A DNA stretch of 56,678 bases from Candidatus Acetothermia bacterium (GCA_022683945.1 JAJHSH010000066.1:1-56678); one strand, 5' to 3'. Positions 42,243 to 52,595 are shown, numbered from the stretch's first letter. Numbers and translations are program-made. The notes: generated by a model from the letters alone, not told the origin.

Positions 42243-43466
42243 ATGCATCTTCATTGGAGCAGAGAAGACGCGCGGGTCTTTCAGCTCTACGCCGTCGGAT
42301 TGCACGGTCGCAGATATCCCAAGGAGAACGCCGGAATCCGCGCGTGCTTTGAGGATTTGGGCACGCTTCAACTCGATCCGCTCCCCGTTCTCGGCCGCAG
42401 TCACGATCTCGTCATCCAAGCCCGCGTGGACGGTACGCACCCCGGACAGACGCTCGATCTCATCCACAAAGAGCGCTTGGGCTTTGAGTATTGGGATAAA
42501 GTCTTGTGCGTCGTGCCCATCAGGCACTTCCCGATCTTGCGAGCGTTTATGAACGCTGGAGGCGAAGATTGGTGGCAGGCTCGCGGACAGAGAATTGCGA
42601 AAAAGCATCCCGGAGCCATTGAAGACGTCTATAAAGCCGTGAAAAAACACGGCCCGCTTTCCAGTCGCGAGCTTCAAGAATTAGAGATCGCTCAAGACGA
42701 GCATCGCGGGTGGAAGACCACAAAAGTTGCCAACGGTGCGTTGGAAGTTTTATGGAACCGTGGGCGCGTGAGCATCTCGCACCGTGTGAACTATCGTCGG
42801 TACTTTGATCTCATCGAGCGCGTCATCCCCAAAGAATTTCTGAGAGCGAGAACGCCTTCGCCGGATCAATTATGGGTGCATTGGCTCAAGAAGCGCGTGC
42901 GTAACGTCGGGCTCCTCCCGCTCAATGGCGACGCCGAAGCGTGGGCATTTTTGAGAAAAACCCGCGCAGCGAAGCTCCCTGAAAAGCTCGCGAAGAAAGA
43001 CGAGTTGGCTCTCGTGCACATTGGAGGGATCAAGACGCCCTTTCTTGCGCCCGCAGAAGCCGAAGAGATGCTTGAGATTGCAAGAAGTGTCCAATTCGAC
43101 GGGCAAGCAAGATTCATCGCGCCGCTTGATCCCTTCATTTGGTGTCGCCAAGCGCTGAAAAAACTTTGGGATTTCGAGTACGCCTGGGAGGTCTATAAGC
43201 CCGCGAGCAAGCGCCGCTGGGGGTATTATGTCTTGCCGGTGCTCTGTGACGATAGATTCGTGGCGCGCTTCGATGGGAAGTACGACCGCGAGAGCAAGAC
43301 GCTCTCTCTGTCGGCGTATCATAAAGAGCCCGGCGGGTTGGCTCACACGCACGCCAAGATCGAAGCGGCGTTTCAGAGGTTTCTCAAATATCTGGGCGGC
43401 GAGCGCTTGAGTTTCGGAAAAGCTGACAAATATCTTGGCACGCGCGCCAGCCAGCGGGTAGAATAA
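42243..43466 (+). CDS. Winged-helix DNA glycosylase-like protein (YcaQ/AlkX, HTH_42 family)
   Basis: A 407-residue protein of the HTH_42 family, whose characterised members (AlkZ, YcaQ/AlkX) unhook DNA crosslinks and alkyl adducts by tandem winged helices. The catalytic Q-phi-D/Q motif is visible as LQLDPL near residues 41-46 (Gln-Leu-Asp, the AlkX form). Other family blocks: GFEYWDK, the HTH KKHGPLSSRELQ and LEVLWNRGRVSISHR, and PLDPFIWCRQALKKLWDFEY. Preceded by a promoter but no ribosome-binding site. Seven bases separate it from the aldehyde dehydrogenase gene. Confidence 0.85.
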   Translation: MHLHWSREDARVFQLYAVGLHGRRYPKENAGIRACFEDLGTLQLDPLPVLGRSHDLVIQARVDGTHPGQTLDLIHKERLGFEYWDKVLCVVPIRHFPILRAFMNAGGEDWWQARGQRIAKKHPGAIEDVYKAVKKHGPLSSRELQELEIAQDEHRGWKTTKVANGALEVLWNRGRVSISHRVNYRRYFDLIERVIPKEFLRARTPSPDQLWVHWLKKRVRNVGLLPLNGDAEAWAFLRKTRAAKLPEKLAKKDELALVHIGGIKTPFLAPAEAEEMLEIARSVQFDGQARFIAPLDPFIWCRQALKKLWDFEYAWEVYKPASKRRWGYYVLPVLCDDRFVARFDGKYDRESKTLSLSAYHKEPGGLAHTHAKIEAAFQRFLKYLGGERLSFGKADKYLGTRASQRVE

Positions 43467-43473
43467 CAGATCT

Positions 43474-44991
43474 ATGTCTATGAAACTCTTGACGAGCACT
43501 AAACACCTAGAGGTCTTCAACCCCGCCACGGGGCAGAAGATCGCCGAAGTGCCGATCACCCTTCCAGACGAGGTCGGCACCGCGGTTGCCCGCGCGCGCC
43601 AGGTCTTTCCGATGTGGCGCGAGCTGAGCTTCGCCCATCGCGCTCGCTATCTCTATGCTGCGCGCGACTGGATCGTTGACCACCAAGAAGAGATCATTGA
43701 GACCATCTGCGCCGAGACAGGCAAACCGCGTACCGAAGCGCTCATCGCTGAAGTCTTTTATTGTTGTGATCTGCTCGGCTACTACGCCAAGAACTCCGAG
43801 CGCTATCTCAAAGACGAAGCGCGCTCGCCCCATCTGCTCAAGAACAAGCGCGTCTATGTGCTGTATAAACCCTTGGGCGTCGTCGGCGTGATCTCCCCTT
43901 GGAACTACCCCTTCACGCTGGCGCTGGGAGATGTCGTCCCCGCGCTCATGGCCGGAAATACGGTGATCTTGAAGCCGTCAGAATATACGCCGCTGTCGGG
44001 GCTCTTGGTCGAGCGTCTCTTTCGTGAAGTGGGTGCGCCTCCGTATTTAGTCCAGACGCTCTGCGGCTACGGCGAGACCGGCGCAGCCTTGGTAGATCAC
44101 TGTGACGGGATCGCATTTACGGGGTCGGTCATAACGGGGAAGAAAGTCGCCGAGCGCGCTGCGCAAAGACTGATACCCGTGCTCCTGGAGTTGGGCGGCA
44201 AAGACCCGATGATCGTTCTTAAAGACGCTGATCTGGAGAGAGCCGCAAACGCTTGCGTCTGGGGCGCGCTGAGCAACGCGGGGCAGATCTGCATGTCCGT
44301 AGAGCGTGTCTATGTCGAGGGGCCGATCTACGACGAGTTCGTCCGAAGAGTCGTGGAAAAAGTGAAGAGTCTGCGTCAGGGGAGCGAGAAGCGTTTGGGT
44401 GAGATTGATATTGGCCCGCTGACCATGCCGAAGCAGCTCGAGACGGTCGAGCGTCATATACGCGACGCCGTTGAGAAAGGCGCTCAAATTCTGATAGGAG
44501 GGACGCGCAAAGACGGACTCTTCTATGAGCCGACGGTCTTGGTTGACGTAGATCACTCGATGCAGATCATGCGTGAAGAGACCTTCGGTCCCGTTATTCC
44601 CGTTATGAGAGTGGACTCGGCGCAAGAGGCGCTGATGCTGGCGAATGATTCGCACTACGGGCTGGCGGCGAGTCTCTTTACAAAAAACAGAGAGTTGGGT
44701 GCGCAGTTGGCACGTCAATTAGAGACGGGCAATGTCTGTATTAATGACTGCATTGCGAACTTCGCCGTGCTCGAAGCCCCCTACGGCGGCGTCAAAGAGA
44801 GCGGGCTGGGGCGTCGTCACGGAGAGTGGGGGCTGAGGCAATTCACGTCGCCGCAGACGGTCGTGGTAGATCGCTTCGGACTGAAGCGTGAGCCCTTCTG
44901 GTATCCCTATAACGAGCGCATGGTGCATTGGATCTCGCGCGCGCTCAGATTGCTCTATCGTCGCGGATGGAGGAGAAAATTTAGCGTATGA
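43474..44991 (+). CDS. NAD(P)-dependent aldehyde dehydrogenase
   Basis: A 505-residue ALDH: ISPWNYPFTLALGD with the oxyanion asparagine near 136, FTGSVITGKK cofactor loop, Glu239 in ELGGKDP, nucleophile Cys273 in NAGQICMS, and EETFGPVIPVM. Resembles succinate-semialdehyde or aliphatic/coniferyl aldehyde dehydrogenases with a somewhat hydrophobic C-terminal extension (WISRALRLLYRRGWRRKF) of about 25 residues that could attach to the membrane. The last base overlaps the next ATG (ATGA). Substrate not determinable. Confidence 0.94.
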   Translation: MSMKLLTSTKHLEVFNPATGQKIAEVPITLPDEVGTAVARARQVFPMWRELSFAHRARYLYAARDWIVDHQEEIIETICAETGKPRTEALIAEVFYCCDLLGYYAKNSERYLKDEARSPHLLKNKRVYVLYKPLGVVGVISPWNYPFTLALGDVVPALMAGNTVILKPSEYTPLSGLLVERLFREVGAPPYLVQTLCGYGETGAALVDHCDGIAFTGSVITGKKVAERAAQRLIPVLLELGGKDPMIVLKDADLERAANACVWGALSNAGQICMSVERVYVEGPIYDEFVRRVVEKVKSLRQGSEKRLGEIDIGPLTMPKQLETVERHIRDAVEKGAQILIGGTRKDGLFYEPTVLVDVDHSMQIMREETFGPVIPVMRVDSAQEALMLANDSHYGLAASLFTKNRELGAQLARQLETGNVCINDCIANFAVLEAPYGGVKESGLGRRHGEWGLRQFTSPQTVVVDRFGLKREPFWYPYNERMVHWISRALRLLYRRGWRRKFSV

Positions 44992-46208
44992 GTGTCAAGA
45001 GCCAAAAGAGAGAGAAGAGAGAGAAAAGAAGTAAATGGGGACTTCTCGTAGCGGGAGTTCTCGTCGCAGGTGCTCTGAGCCTAGCTGGAGCCTTCTGGGC
45101 GACGCAACAGATCAGAGAGAGGCGCGTGACGGTCTGTCGCGTGGGCTGTGACTTCTCTAAGATCAGCGAAGCGATCGCCGCTCTCCCATCTCCAAACACA
45201 ATCGTGCTTCGTCCCGGCGTCTATGCCGAATCTGTGATCATAGAAAGACCGCTCTCGCTGCTGGGCGAAGATCTCACAAAGACGACCATCGCAGGCGAGA
45301 TCACCGTGCGCAACGCTCAGAACGTGACGCTCTCGCAGATCACGCTCCAGGGATCGCTGCACGTTCGAGCCAGCAGAGAAGTCCGACTGGAGAAACTGGA
45401 GATCACCGGAGGCGGCGGCGACGGACTCGCCGTGAGTAACAGCACGGCGGTCCGCATGAAGGAGAGCCGGATCACGGATCATAAAGCCGATGGCCTAGCT
45501 ATAACTTCTTCTGAAGTTGAGCTGGAGGGCAATCTGATCGGTGGCAACGGCGGATGCGGCATTCGTGCGGACGGAACCTCGCGGGTTTCGGGAGGCAAGA
45601 ATCGTAGCGGCGGCGCGCAGGTGCCCCAGGATTTCCAAACGATCCAAGAGGCGATCAACGCTTGGCAACCGGGGATGGGGCCCAATAGTGCGGGAAATCT
45701 CTGTGGCCCGTTGGCTCCGGCGCTCCTCACCGGCACCGGCGCTATTGTGATTGCGTCGGGCATCTACCGCGAGCGCCTTACGATTCGCGATAAAGCCGTC
45801 TATCTGCGCGGCGCGGGCATTGACGAGACGATCTTGGACGGCAGCGGCTTCGGTGACATAGACGGGATCACGTTGCGTGGCAAAGCAAACCTCACTCTAG
45901 AGGGGTTCACCGTGCGCAATTTCCGAGACGACGGCCTGGACGCCGAAGGCCCGATAGATCTGACGATTCTCAAGAGCGCTTTTATCGCCAACAAGAGCAA
46001 CGGGCTGGAGATCGCGCATGATAGAGTACGACTTCGGCTTCAGCAGAGCATCGTGCGCGAGAACCGCAACTATGGGCTCTGGGTGTTGGGCATAGAGAAC
46101 ATCGTCGAGTGTCGTGAGAATACTATCTCTGATAACGGCACAAACTACGGCGGACTGAACCCCGACATCGCAGCAATGGTCATGAGCAAGTGCCAAGGAG
46201 AACTATGA
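44988..46208 (+). CDS. Membrane-anchored right-handed beta-helix protein, two repeats of the fold
   Basis: A 406-residue protein with one N-terminal membrane helix (LLVAGVLVAGALSLAGAFW) after a Lys/Arg-rich start. There are two beta-helix units: about residues 45-200 (CDFSKISEAIAALPSPNTIVLRPGVYAESV given by segments, ITVRNAQNVTLSQITLQG) and about 213-405 (DFQTIQEAINAW, GTGAIVIASGIYRERLTI, LTLEGFTVRNFRDDGLD). Related to the protein at 36765. Function likely in surface carbohydrate or envelope structure, by fold only. Overlaps both flanking genes by four bases, so it is made with the ALDH and the methyltransferase. Confidence 0.8.
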   Translation: MSVKSQKREKREKRSKWGLLVAGVLVAGALSLAGAFWATQQIRERRVTVCRVGCDFSKISEAIAALPSPNTIVLRPGVYAESVIIERPLSLLGEDLTKTTIAGEITVRNAQNVTLSQITLQGSLHVRASREVRLEKLEITGGGGDGLAVSNSTAVRMKESRITDHKADGLAITSSEVELEGNLIGGNGGCGIRADGTSRVSGGKNRSGGAQVPQDFQTIQEAINAWQPGMGPNSAGNLCGPLAPALLTGTGAIVIASGIYRERLTIRDKAVYLRGAGIDETILDGSGFGDIDGITLRGKANLTLEGFTVRNFRDDGLDAEGPIDLTILKSAFIANKSNGLEIAHDRVRLRLQQSIVRENRNYGLWVLGIENIVECRENTISDNGTNYGGLNPDIAAMVMSKCQGEL

Positions 46209-46870
46209 GCTTCTGGCAGCGTCTCCGTCGCCGCATGGCGCTCTACAAGCCCAAGCGCTTCAAAGATCACCATCACTACGCGGCCTTCTTCGACGCCCGC
46301 CATGTCGTCTTAGCCGGTGACGACATGGCAGTGCTGGAGTACCCTAACGAAGAGGTGCAGCAGAAGATCTTTCGGCACGCCGCAGAAAAATTTGATCTGA
46401 CGGACAGAGCAATTTTAGATGTCGGCTGCGGGCTGGGATATTTTAAGAAGTATCTGGACGCCCAGCAAGCGCGCTATGGCTCTTATCGGGGAGTGGACTT
46501 GAGCGCAAAGATGGTCGCCGGGGCGGTGAAGCGCTTTGGACCGCACTTTGAGCAGCGCGACGTGCTCGCCAAGCCCTTCTCGGAGAATGAGTTCGATCTC
46601 GTCTTCTTGCTCAGTGTACTGGGTTATCCCGTCGGTGAAACCCCTTTTGGCTATATGAGCGCTCTTTTGAAAGAGCTTCACAGAATCGGTCGCGAAGGGC
46701 TGGTCTTCACCCATCTGGCGCCGGGGAGACGAGAAGAGAGCTCGGACTTCACCGTCGTTCCGGAGGCGATGGCCCAATGGTGTCGGGAGTATCTCTCGCC
46801 CCAGGTCGTTCTCGATGATACGCTGGGGTTGGTGACGTATGTGATGGCTGTGCGCAAGGGGGAGAAATAA
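46205..46870 (+). CDS. SAM-dependent methyltransferase
   Basis: A 221-residue class I methyltransferase: motif [16 protein letters not shown] near 73-87, the [10 protein letters not shown] ribose loop, and [11 protein letters not shown]. The first 55 residues are basic and include [12 protein letters not shown] at 46205 overlaps the beta-helix stop (ATGA). Substrate unknown; position suggests it is expressed with the beta-helix protein, and it is four bases before aspS. Confidence 0.82.
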   Translation: MSFWQRLRRRMALYKPKRFKDHHHYAAFFDARHVVLAGDDMAVLEYPNEEVQQKIFRHAAEKFDLTDRAILDVGCGLGYFKKYLDAQQARYGSYRGVDLSAKMVAGAVKRFGPHFEQRDVLAKPFSENEFDLVFLLSVLGYPVGETPFGYMSALLKELHRIGREGLVFTHLAPGRREESSDFTVVPEAMAQWCREYLSPQVVLDDTLGLVTYVMAVRKGEK

Positions 46871-46874
46871 GAGT

Positions 46875-48638
46875 ATGAAGCGCTCTGCAGAATGTGGCAA
46901 GTTGACCAAGGACGATATCGAAAAAGAAGTCTCACTGATGGGCTGGGTGCATCGTCGGCGCGATCTGGGAGGACTGATTTTTATTGATTTGCGGGATCGC
47001 TCCGGCTTGGTTCAATTGATCTTCAACCCCGATCAGGCGGCTTATGCGCTCGCGCGCGAGCTCAATCGCGAGGATGTGCTCTTCGCACGAGGTACTGTTG
47101 TGGCGCGTTCTTCTGAGAATATTAACCCCAAGCTGCCCACCGGCGAGATCGAAGTCCGTGTTGAAGAGTTAGAAATTCTCAATCACGCCCAGACCCCGCC
47201 CTTCGCCATTGATCTCGTGAACGCCGCTCAAGAAGCCCAAGAATTGGTGCGCTTGGAGTATCGCTATCTGGACTTGAGACGGCCGGAGCTGCAGAAGAAT
47301 TTCGCGCTGCGTCACCAACTCTTTTTAGATATTAGAAACTTTTTGAACGAACGCGGCTTCTACGAGATCGAGACGCCCATGCTCACGAAATCTACTCCCG
47401 AAGGGGCTAGAGACTATCTTGTCCCCAGTAGAACATTTCCGGGGAGATTTTTTGCGCTGCCCCAGTCGCCCCAACTCTTCAAGCAATTATTGATGGTCGC
47501 CGGCTTTGAGAAGTACTTTCAGATCGCCCGGTGTTTTCGCGACGAGGATCTGCGCGCCGATCGCCAGCCCGAATTCACCCAGTTAGACTTGGAGATGAGC
47601 TTCGTCTTCGACGAGCGCCCCGTTCTAGAACTGATCGAAGAATTGGTCAGCTATCTCTTCGCGAGGCATCTGAGCGTAAGAGTAGCGTGCCCTTTCGCAC
47701 GCTTGAGCTATGCCGACGCGCTGGAGCGCTACGGTTCGGACAAGCCCGATTTGCGCTTCGGCCTTGAGATCGTAGATCTCTCTCAAGCTGTTTCAGAAGC
47801 GGAGTTTCGCATCTTCGCCGAGGCGCTTCGCTCTGGAGGCGCGATCAAGGCCTTGCGCCTGCCCGGCGGCGCGAAGTACTCTCGCAGTCAGCTTGCAGAG
47901 TTAGAGAAGCAAGCCCAAGCGCTAGGGGCGAAGGGACTGCTTTGGCTCAAGCTCTCAGAGAACGGCCCAGAGTCTCCTATAGCGAAGTTCTTGACGCCGG
48001 AGCTGATCGCTGATATTCAGAGGGCCTCGGAAGCTCAAAAGGGCGATCTCATCTTGATGATTGCCGGAGAGCGCAAGGCGACCAACGCCGTCTTGGGTGC
48101 GCTGCGTTTAGAGCTGGCGCGGCGCGAGGGGCTGATCACCAACTCATGGGAATTCTGCTGGGTCTTGGACTTTCCGCTCTTTCAGTGGGATGAGCAAGAG
48201 CAGAGATTAGTCAGCGAGCATCATCCGTTCACGTCGCCCAAGTCTTCTGACTTAGAGCTTCTAGCGCGCGAGCCTCTAAAAGTGCGCGCCAACGCTTATG
48301 ATCTCGTGCTCAACGGCGTGGAGGTCGGCGGGGGAAGCGTTCGTATTCATCAAATGGAGTTGCAACAGAAGATTTTTGATCTGTTGGGATTAAGTCGCGC
48401 CGAGGCAGAAGCAAAATTCGGGTTCTTCTTGCGGGCGTTGGAGTACGGAGCGCCGCCGCACGGCGGAATCGCGCTCGGCCTCGACCGGCTCGTCATGCTC
48501 ATGGCCGGGGCAGAGTCCATCCGCGATGTGATCGCATTCCCTAAAACAAATACGGCGTACTGTCCGCTTACCGGCGCGCCGGTAAACGTGAGCGCAAGAC
48601 AGCTGCGCGATCTGGGAATCGAACTGAAAGTTCTCTGA
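46875..48638 (+). CDS. aspS: Aspartyl-tRNA synthetase (bacterial type)
   Basis: A 587-residue class IIb enzyme: N-terminal OB fold ([24 protein letters not shown] split: [14 protein letters not shown]), motif 2 [23 protein letters not shown] insertion domain at about 290-415, and motif 3 [11 protein letters not shown] near 537. It charges tRNA-Asp. With a separate AsnRS at 31872 it is probably discriminating, although bacterial AspRS is often non-discriminating. Spacing to both neighbours is four bases, so it is in a long operon that includes the ALDH and membrane-protein genes. Confidence 0.95.
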   Translation: MKRSAECGKLTKDDIEKEVSLMGWVHRRRDLGGLIFIDLRDRSGLVQLIFNPDQAAYALARELNREDVLFARGTVVARSSENINPKLPTGEIEVRVEELEILNHAQTPPFAIDLVNAAQEAQELVRLEYRYLDLRRPELQKNFALRHQLFLDIRNFLNERGFYEIETPMLTKSTPEGARDYLVPSRTFPGRFFALPQSPQLFKQLLMVAGFEKYFQIARCFRDEDLRADRQPEFTQLDLEMSFVFDERPVLELIEELVSYLFARHLSVRVACPFARLSYADALERYGSDKPDLRFGLEIVDLSQAVSEAEFRIFAEALRSGGAIKALRLPGGAKYSRSQLAELEKQAQALGAKGLLWLKLSENGPESPIAKFLTPELIADIQRASEAQKGDLILMIAGERKATNAVLGALRLELARREGLITNSWEFCWVLDFPLFQWDEQEQRLVSEHHPFTSPKSSDLELLAREPLKVRANAYDLVLNGVEVGGGSVRIHQMELQQKIFDLLGLSRAEAEAKFGFFLRALEYGAPPHGGIALGLDRLVMLMAGAESIRDVIAFPKTNTAYCPLTGAPVNVSARQLRDLGIELKVL

Positions 48639-48642
48639 GCTT

Positions 48643-49533
48643 ATGCATAGACGCCTTTGGCTTCCGTTGGTGGCTCTTATCCTTCTCATCGTGCTGGCCG
48701 CGGGACTTTCGCAAGTCTCCTTTGTCGGAACACGCTACGAACTCCCGTCCGAAGCGCCGACACCGAGCGGATTGCCGCATCAGCCGGAAGCGCCACCGTC
48801 GCCTCCGGTGAGCCTTCCCTGGTGGACCGATCTGATACTGATCGCGGCGGGAACGCTGCTGCTCGCTTCGATCGTCTTTCTTATATTTAATCCCAAAGAC
48901 CTCAAAGAGGTCATTCAGCGCGCGTCCGCACTCTCGCTCTGGGTTATAGCTATCTATATTATTATCAGAAGACTCCGCGAGATGAACGCAGTTCCGGAGA
49001 CTACAGAGCTCCCCGGCGAGGGCCTCTCAACTCCTAACGATCTTGCACAACCGCTGCCCAGCTATGAACAGTTCCAGCCTCCGCTCTGGATAACGTTCTT
49101 TATAATTCTGACTCTCTTGGGCCTTGTGGGCCTATCGGCCTATCTCCTCTGGCGCATCTGGAAGAGAACGAGCGGAGAAGGGCGCTCGCTTCTCGCCGAC
49201 GAGCTTGCTCTGGTGAGCCGGCGCACTGTAGAAGAGCTGCGCGCTGGAGCCGCTCTAGGTGAGACGATCTTGCGCTGCTATCACGAGATGTGCCGGCTCT
49301 TGAGTGAGCGCACGAGCATCGCTCTGGGTCGTGCGATGACCGTGCGCGAATTCGAGAGAGAACTGGCCTCTGTCGGGATTCAAGAGGCGCATATCGAACG
49401 GCTCAGCCGACTCTTCGAATGGGCCCGCTACAGCGACAGAAGGCCCACACCGGCGCAAGAGCAGGAAGCAATTATAGCATTAGAAACCATCGCGAGCCGC
49501 TACGGCCAGAGAGCGCAGGCGCATACGCTATGA
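48643..49533 (+). CDS. Membrane protein with C-terminal DUF4129 domain
   Basis: A 296-residue protein with a signal or first helix (LPLVALILLIVLAAGLSQV), a Pro-rich loop (residues 33-55), further helices near 62-80, 90-105 and 145-165, and a cytoplasmic DUF4129 domain at about 195-275 (ETILRCYHEMCRLLSERTSI, MTVREFERELAS, LFEWARYSDRRPT). DUF4129 proteins are regularly encoded with MoxR ATPases and DUF58 proteins. Overlaps the next gene by four bases (ATGA). Confidence 0.8.
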   Translation: MHRRLWLPLVALILLIVLAAGLSQVSFVGTRYELPSEAPTPSGLPHQPEAPPSPPVSLPWWTDLILIAAGTLLLASIVFLIFNPKDLKEVIQRASALSLWVIAIYIIIRRLREMNAVPETTELPGEGLSTPNDLAQPLPSYEQFQPPLWITFFIILTLLGLVGLSAYLLWRIWKRTSGEGRSLLADELALVSRRTVEELRAGAALGETILRCYHEMCRLLSERTSIALGRAMTVREFERELASVGIQEAHIERLSRLFEWARYSDRRPTPAQEQEAIIALETIASRYGQRAQAHTL

Positions 49534-50129
49534 AATACCGACTGGGGCTCATTATAGCTGCTGTCACTGGAGCGCTCTTGCTGACGGTGCTCTATGGAGA
49601 CCAATTGCGTGAGCAAGTACTGAGACCATTTCTCTATGGGCTCTGGCTGCTCTGGTTGCGGATGCAGGGGCTGCCCTTCGAGCCCATCTGGGCTCTCTTC
49701 ATCGGGCTCGCAGCGCTGGCCGTCTATCTGGGCGTCGTAGATCTCTTCTTTCAGAAAGACCCGCCCAAAGCGCGCCAACAGAGAGAGAGCACCACAGGCC
49801 CCATTCTCTCGCTGGCGCGCAAGATCAGGCTCGGCGCCCACGGCGATCTGGCCCGCTGGAATCTCTATCGCGATCTGGGGAATTTAGCCATCCGCTGGAT
49901 CGCGCTGCACGAGGACGTCAGTGAGAGCGAGGCCCGGAGACGCTTTCACTCAGGTCATCAATCTTTGGAGCACTTGCGAGAGCTTCTCACGCTCGACTTC
50001 CCCGACCCAGATAGACCCAGACGTCGCTTGGCTAAGAAAAACTATCTGCGCGATTTAGATAGCGTGATCACTGCCCTGGAGGACTTCGGCCTTTATGGAA
50101 ACGGCCATCGTCGTCGCGGAACGTGCTAA
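49530..50129 (+). CDS. Membrane protein of unknown function in a MoxR cluster
   Basis: A 199-residue protein with two N-terminal helices (LGLIIAAVTGALLLTVLYG; IWALFIGLAALAVYLGVVDLFF) and a basic, helical cytoplasmic part (DLARWNLYRDLGNLAIRWIAL, SEARRRFHSGHQSLEHL). The ATG at 49530 overlaps the DUF4129 stop by four bases. It overlaps the MoxR gene by 35 bases. I do not recognise a named family; its position between DUF4129 and MoxR genes suggests a partner of these. Confidence 0.7.
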   Translation: MKYRLGLIIAAVTGALLLTVLYGDQLREQVLRPFLYGLWLLWLRMQGLPFEPIWALFIGLAALAVYLGVVDLFFQKDPPKARQQRESTTGPILSLARKIRLGAHGDLARWNLYRDLGNLAIRWIALHEDVSESEARRRFHSGHQSLEHLRELLTLDFPDPDRPRRRLAKKNYLRDLDSVITALEDFGLYGNGHRRRGTC

Positions 50130-51048
50130 AGAGATCTTGGACGAAGTCGAGCGAGCAGTTATTGGCAAACGCACCGTTTTGGAGCAGATTCTCATCTCTG
50201 TGCTCTCCGGCGGGCACATTCTCATAGAAGATCTTCCCGGTCTAGCTAAGACTCTCACGGCCAAGAGTTTTGCGGCGGTCTTGGGGTTGGAGTTCAAGAG
50301 AATTCAGTTCACGCCCGATCTCCTCCCCGGCGACATCACCGGAACGTATATCTATGATCGCAATACAGGGCGCTTCGAGCTGCGTCCGGGGCCGATCTTC
50401 GCCAATTTAATTTTAGCCGATGAGATCAATCGAGCATCGCCCAAGACCCAAGCAGCTCTTCTGGAAGCGATGCAGGAGTTTCAAGTGACTCTGGAAGGGC
50501 AGACGCTCGTCTTGCCTCAGCCGTTTATCGTGATAGCTACTCAGAATCCCATTGAATTCGAGGGAACCTTCCCACTTCCCGAGGCCCAGTTGGATCGTTT
50601 TCTCGTGCGCGTCTCGCTCGGCTATCCCAGCTCCGCTGAAGAACAAGAGATGCTGCGCCGCCGGCGCGAGCGCGCCCACGATGAGCCGCAGCTCCAAAGA
50701 GTGATGAACAGCGCCGAGCTTTTAGCGATGCGCCGGATTTTAGAGACGATCTTCGTTCATTCGGATTTGGAACGCTATATGATCGCTCTGGTACAGGCCA
50801 CGCGCAGCGACGGGCGGATCTTAATAGGGGCCAGCCCGCGGGGGTCTCTAGCGTTGCTCAAGCTGTCGCGGGCGCGGGCGGCTTTGGAAGGGCGCGAGTA
50901 TGTCATCCCCGATGACGTCAAATCGGTCGTTCACGCGGCGCTCGCTCACAGATTGATCTTGCAGCCGGAGCTTTGGATGAAAAAACTCTCCGAACACGAG
51001 ATTCTATCAGAAATTTTAGAACGCGTGCCGGTGCCCAAGGTGGATTAA
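50095..51048 (+). CDS. MoxR-family AAA+ ATPase
   Basis: A 317-residue MoxR protein: [32 protein letters not shown] with a Walker A variant LPGLAKT near 46-52, Walker [14 protein letters not shown] near 108-120, sensor 1 [21 protein letters not shown], and sensor 2 region [12 protein letters not shown]. These ATPases are chaperones for assembling envelope or metallo-enzymes, normally with VWA/DUF58 proteins. Here no DUF58 gene follows: the next gene converges and overlaps by four bases (51045-51048). Confidence 0.93.
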   Translation: METAIVVAERAKEILDEVERAVIGKRTVLEQILISVLSGGHILIEDLPGLAKTLTAKSFAAVLGLEFKRIQFTPDLLPGDITGTYIYDRNTGRFELRPGPIFANLILADEINRASPKTQAALLEAMQEFQVTLEGQTLVLPQPFIVIATQNPIEFEGTFPLPEAQLDRFLVRVSLGYPSSAEEQEMLRRRRERAHDEPQLQRVMNSAELLAMRRILETIFVHSDLERYMIALVQATRSDGRILIGASPRGSLALLKLSRARAALEGREYVIPDDVKSVVHAALAHRLILQPELWMKKLSEHEILSEILERVPVPKVD

Positions 51049-51914
51049 TCCAACGCTTTCTTCGTCAGTTCAACCACTTCTCTTGGCGTCCGCGCAACGG
51101 GAATACCCTTGGATTCTAGGGCTTTCGCTTTGGCTTCTGCTGTGCCCTCGCTCCCCGAAATAATGGCCCCAGCATGGCCCATGCGCTTCCCCGGCGGCGC
51201 AGAAAAACCCGCAATATAAGCAATCACGGGCTTGGTGATCTCTCGCTCAATAAATTCTGCGGCGCGCTCTTCATCGGTGCCGCCGATCTCGCCCACCAAG
51301 ACGATAGCTCTCGTCTGACGATCTCTCTGAAAGAGCGCTAGAATATCTATAAAGCTGCTGCCCACAATCGGGTCGCCGCCGATCCCGACGACCGTAGACT
51401 GACCGATCTGCGCTCGCGAGAGCTGGTCGGCAATTTCATAGGTGAGCGTGCCGCTGCGGCTTACGATGCCCACCGGGCCGGACTTAAAGATGTGATTGGG
51501 CAAGATCCCGATCTTGCACTTTCCGGGGGCGATCAGTCCGGGACAGTTGGGGCCGATCAGCTTCACTCCCATCAGCTTGACGAACTGATAGACTTTCAAC
51601 ATTTGGTGCACGGGAATATGTTCGCTGATGCAGACGATCAAAGGGATCTCTGTGTCAGCCGCTTCTAAGATAGCATCGGCAGCGAATTTGGCCGGCACGA
51701 AGATCACCGAGGCATCAATCTCGTGGCTCTGTTGAGCCTCGCGCACGGTGTTATAGACGGGCACGCCGTCGAAGAGCGTGCCGCCCTTGCCCGGTGTTAC
51801 TCCCGCGACGATCTTCGTCCCGTATTCGAGCATTCTCTTGGTGTGAAATCCCCCCTCGCTCCCGGTGATCCCCTGCACTAAGACTTTCGTAGAACTGTTG
51901 ATCAGAATACTCAT
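51045..51914 (-). CDS. sucD: Succinyl-CoA synthetase (ADP-forming) alpha subunit
   Basis: A 289-residue alpha subunit: CoA-binding Rossmann segment [39 protein letters not shown], and the phosphorylated histidine segment [13 protein letters not shown] near 242-254. It makes succinyl-CoA and ATP/GTP with the SucC beta subunit, which is not in the window. ATG at 51914 follows GGAGG. Convergent with MoxR and divergent from the DUF501 gene. No other TCA-cycle gene is adjacent. Confidence 0.94.
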   Translation of the reverse strand: MSILINSSTKVLVQGITGSEGGFHTKRMLEYGTKIVAGVTPGKGGTLFDGVPVYNTVREAQQSHEIDASVIFVPAKFAADAILEAADTEIPLIVCISEHIPVHQMLKVYQFVKLMGVKLIGPNCPGLIAPGKCKIGILPNHIFKSGPVGIVSRSGTLTYEIADQLSRAQIGQSTVVGIGGDPIVGSSFIDILALFQRDRQTRAIVLVGEIGGTDEERAAEFIEREITKPVIAYIAGFSAPPGKRMGHAGAIISGSEGTAEAKAKALESKGIPVARTPREVVELTKKALD

Positions 51915-51946
51915 AGAAGATGCCTCCGTGATTTTACGTGCGCTTG

Positions 51947-51975
51947 AGTATAGAGCAAGCGTTCTTCCGGCGCAA
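51947..51975 (-). promoter_or_regulatory. sucD promoter
   Basis: Minus strand TTGCGC (51975-51970), 17-base spacer, TATACT (51952-51947); predicted transcript start near 51940 with a leader of about 25 bases to the ATG at 51914. Confidence 0.55.
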
Positions 51976-52016
51976 GAGGGTTGCACAAGATCGCGCTCTC
52001 GGTTAGCTTGGAGAGA

Positions 52017-52595
52017 ATGCTAGAGGACAGAGTTGTGATTGAGAAGCAGTTGGGGCGCACTCCTCGCGGCTCGTTTGGAGTTGCGGTGCGCTGTCCGTGG
52101 GGCTATCCCGCAGTCATTCGTGTCGCGCCGCTGCTGGGTGCGGGAGAGACTATCGAACCGTTCCCTACGCTCTTCTGGCTGACGTGTCCTATCTTAATCG
52201 AACAGCTCTCGCGCCTGGAAGAACAAGGACTGATAGCTCGGCTCGAAGCCGAACTCTCTCGCGATCCACAGCTTCAAGCACAATACCAAAACGATCACCA
52301 ACGCTATACCCAAGAGAGGGCGACGCTTCTGAGCGATGCCGATCGCCGAGTCCTCTCGAGATTGGGCTGGCTCAACGCTCTGCAGGGTCGCGGGATCGCC
52401 GGAATAGCCGATCAGAGAAGAGTGAAATGCCTCCACGCGCAGTATGGCTTTCATCTGGCGCGCGGAGGCACCATCGGACGTTGGCTGGAAGAGCGCTTTC
52501 AGCTCTCTTGGTGTGCCCCAGAAGAGATACGTTGCGCGCGCTTGAGAGATCGTTTACACTATGCTGGCAAAGGAGAGAGCGATGTCTCGCCTTGA
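52017..52595 (+). CDS. DUF501 domain protein
   Basis: A 192-residue protein of the DUF501 family: [34 protein letters not shown] given by parts ([19 protein letters not shown]), [10 protein letters not shown], and [25 protein letters not shown] with conserved Cys and His residues. Family function is not known to me; the Cys/His may bind metal. ATG 52017 follows GGAG; the frame to 51981 begins with TTG. It overlaps the downstream antitoxin gene by 14 bases. Confidence 0.8.
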   Translation: MLEDRVVIEKQLGRTPRGSFGVAVRCPWGYPAVIRVAPLLGAGETIEPFPTLFWLTCPILIEQLSRLEEQGLIARLEAELSRDPQLQAQYQNDHQRYTQERATLLSDADRRVLSRLGWLNALQGRGIAGIADQRRVKCLHAQYGFHLARGGTIGRWLEERFQLSWCAPEEIRCARLRDRLHYAGKGESDVSP

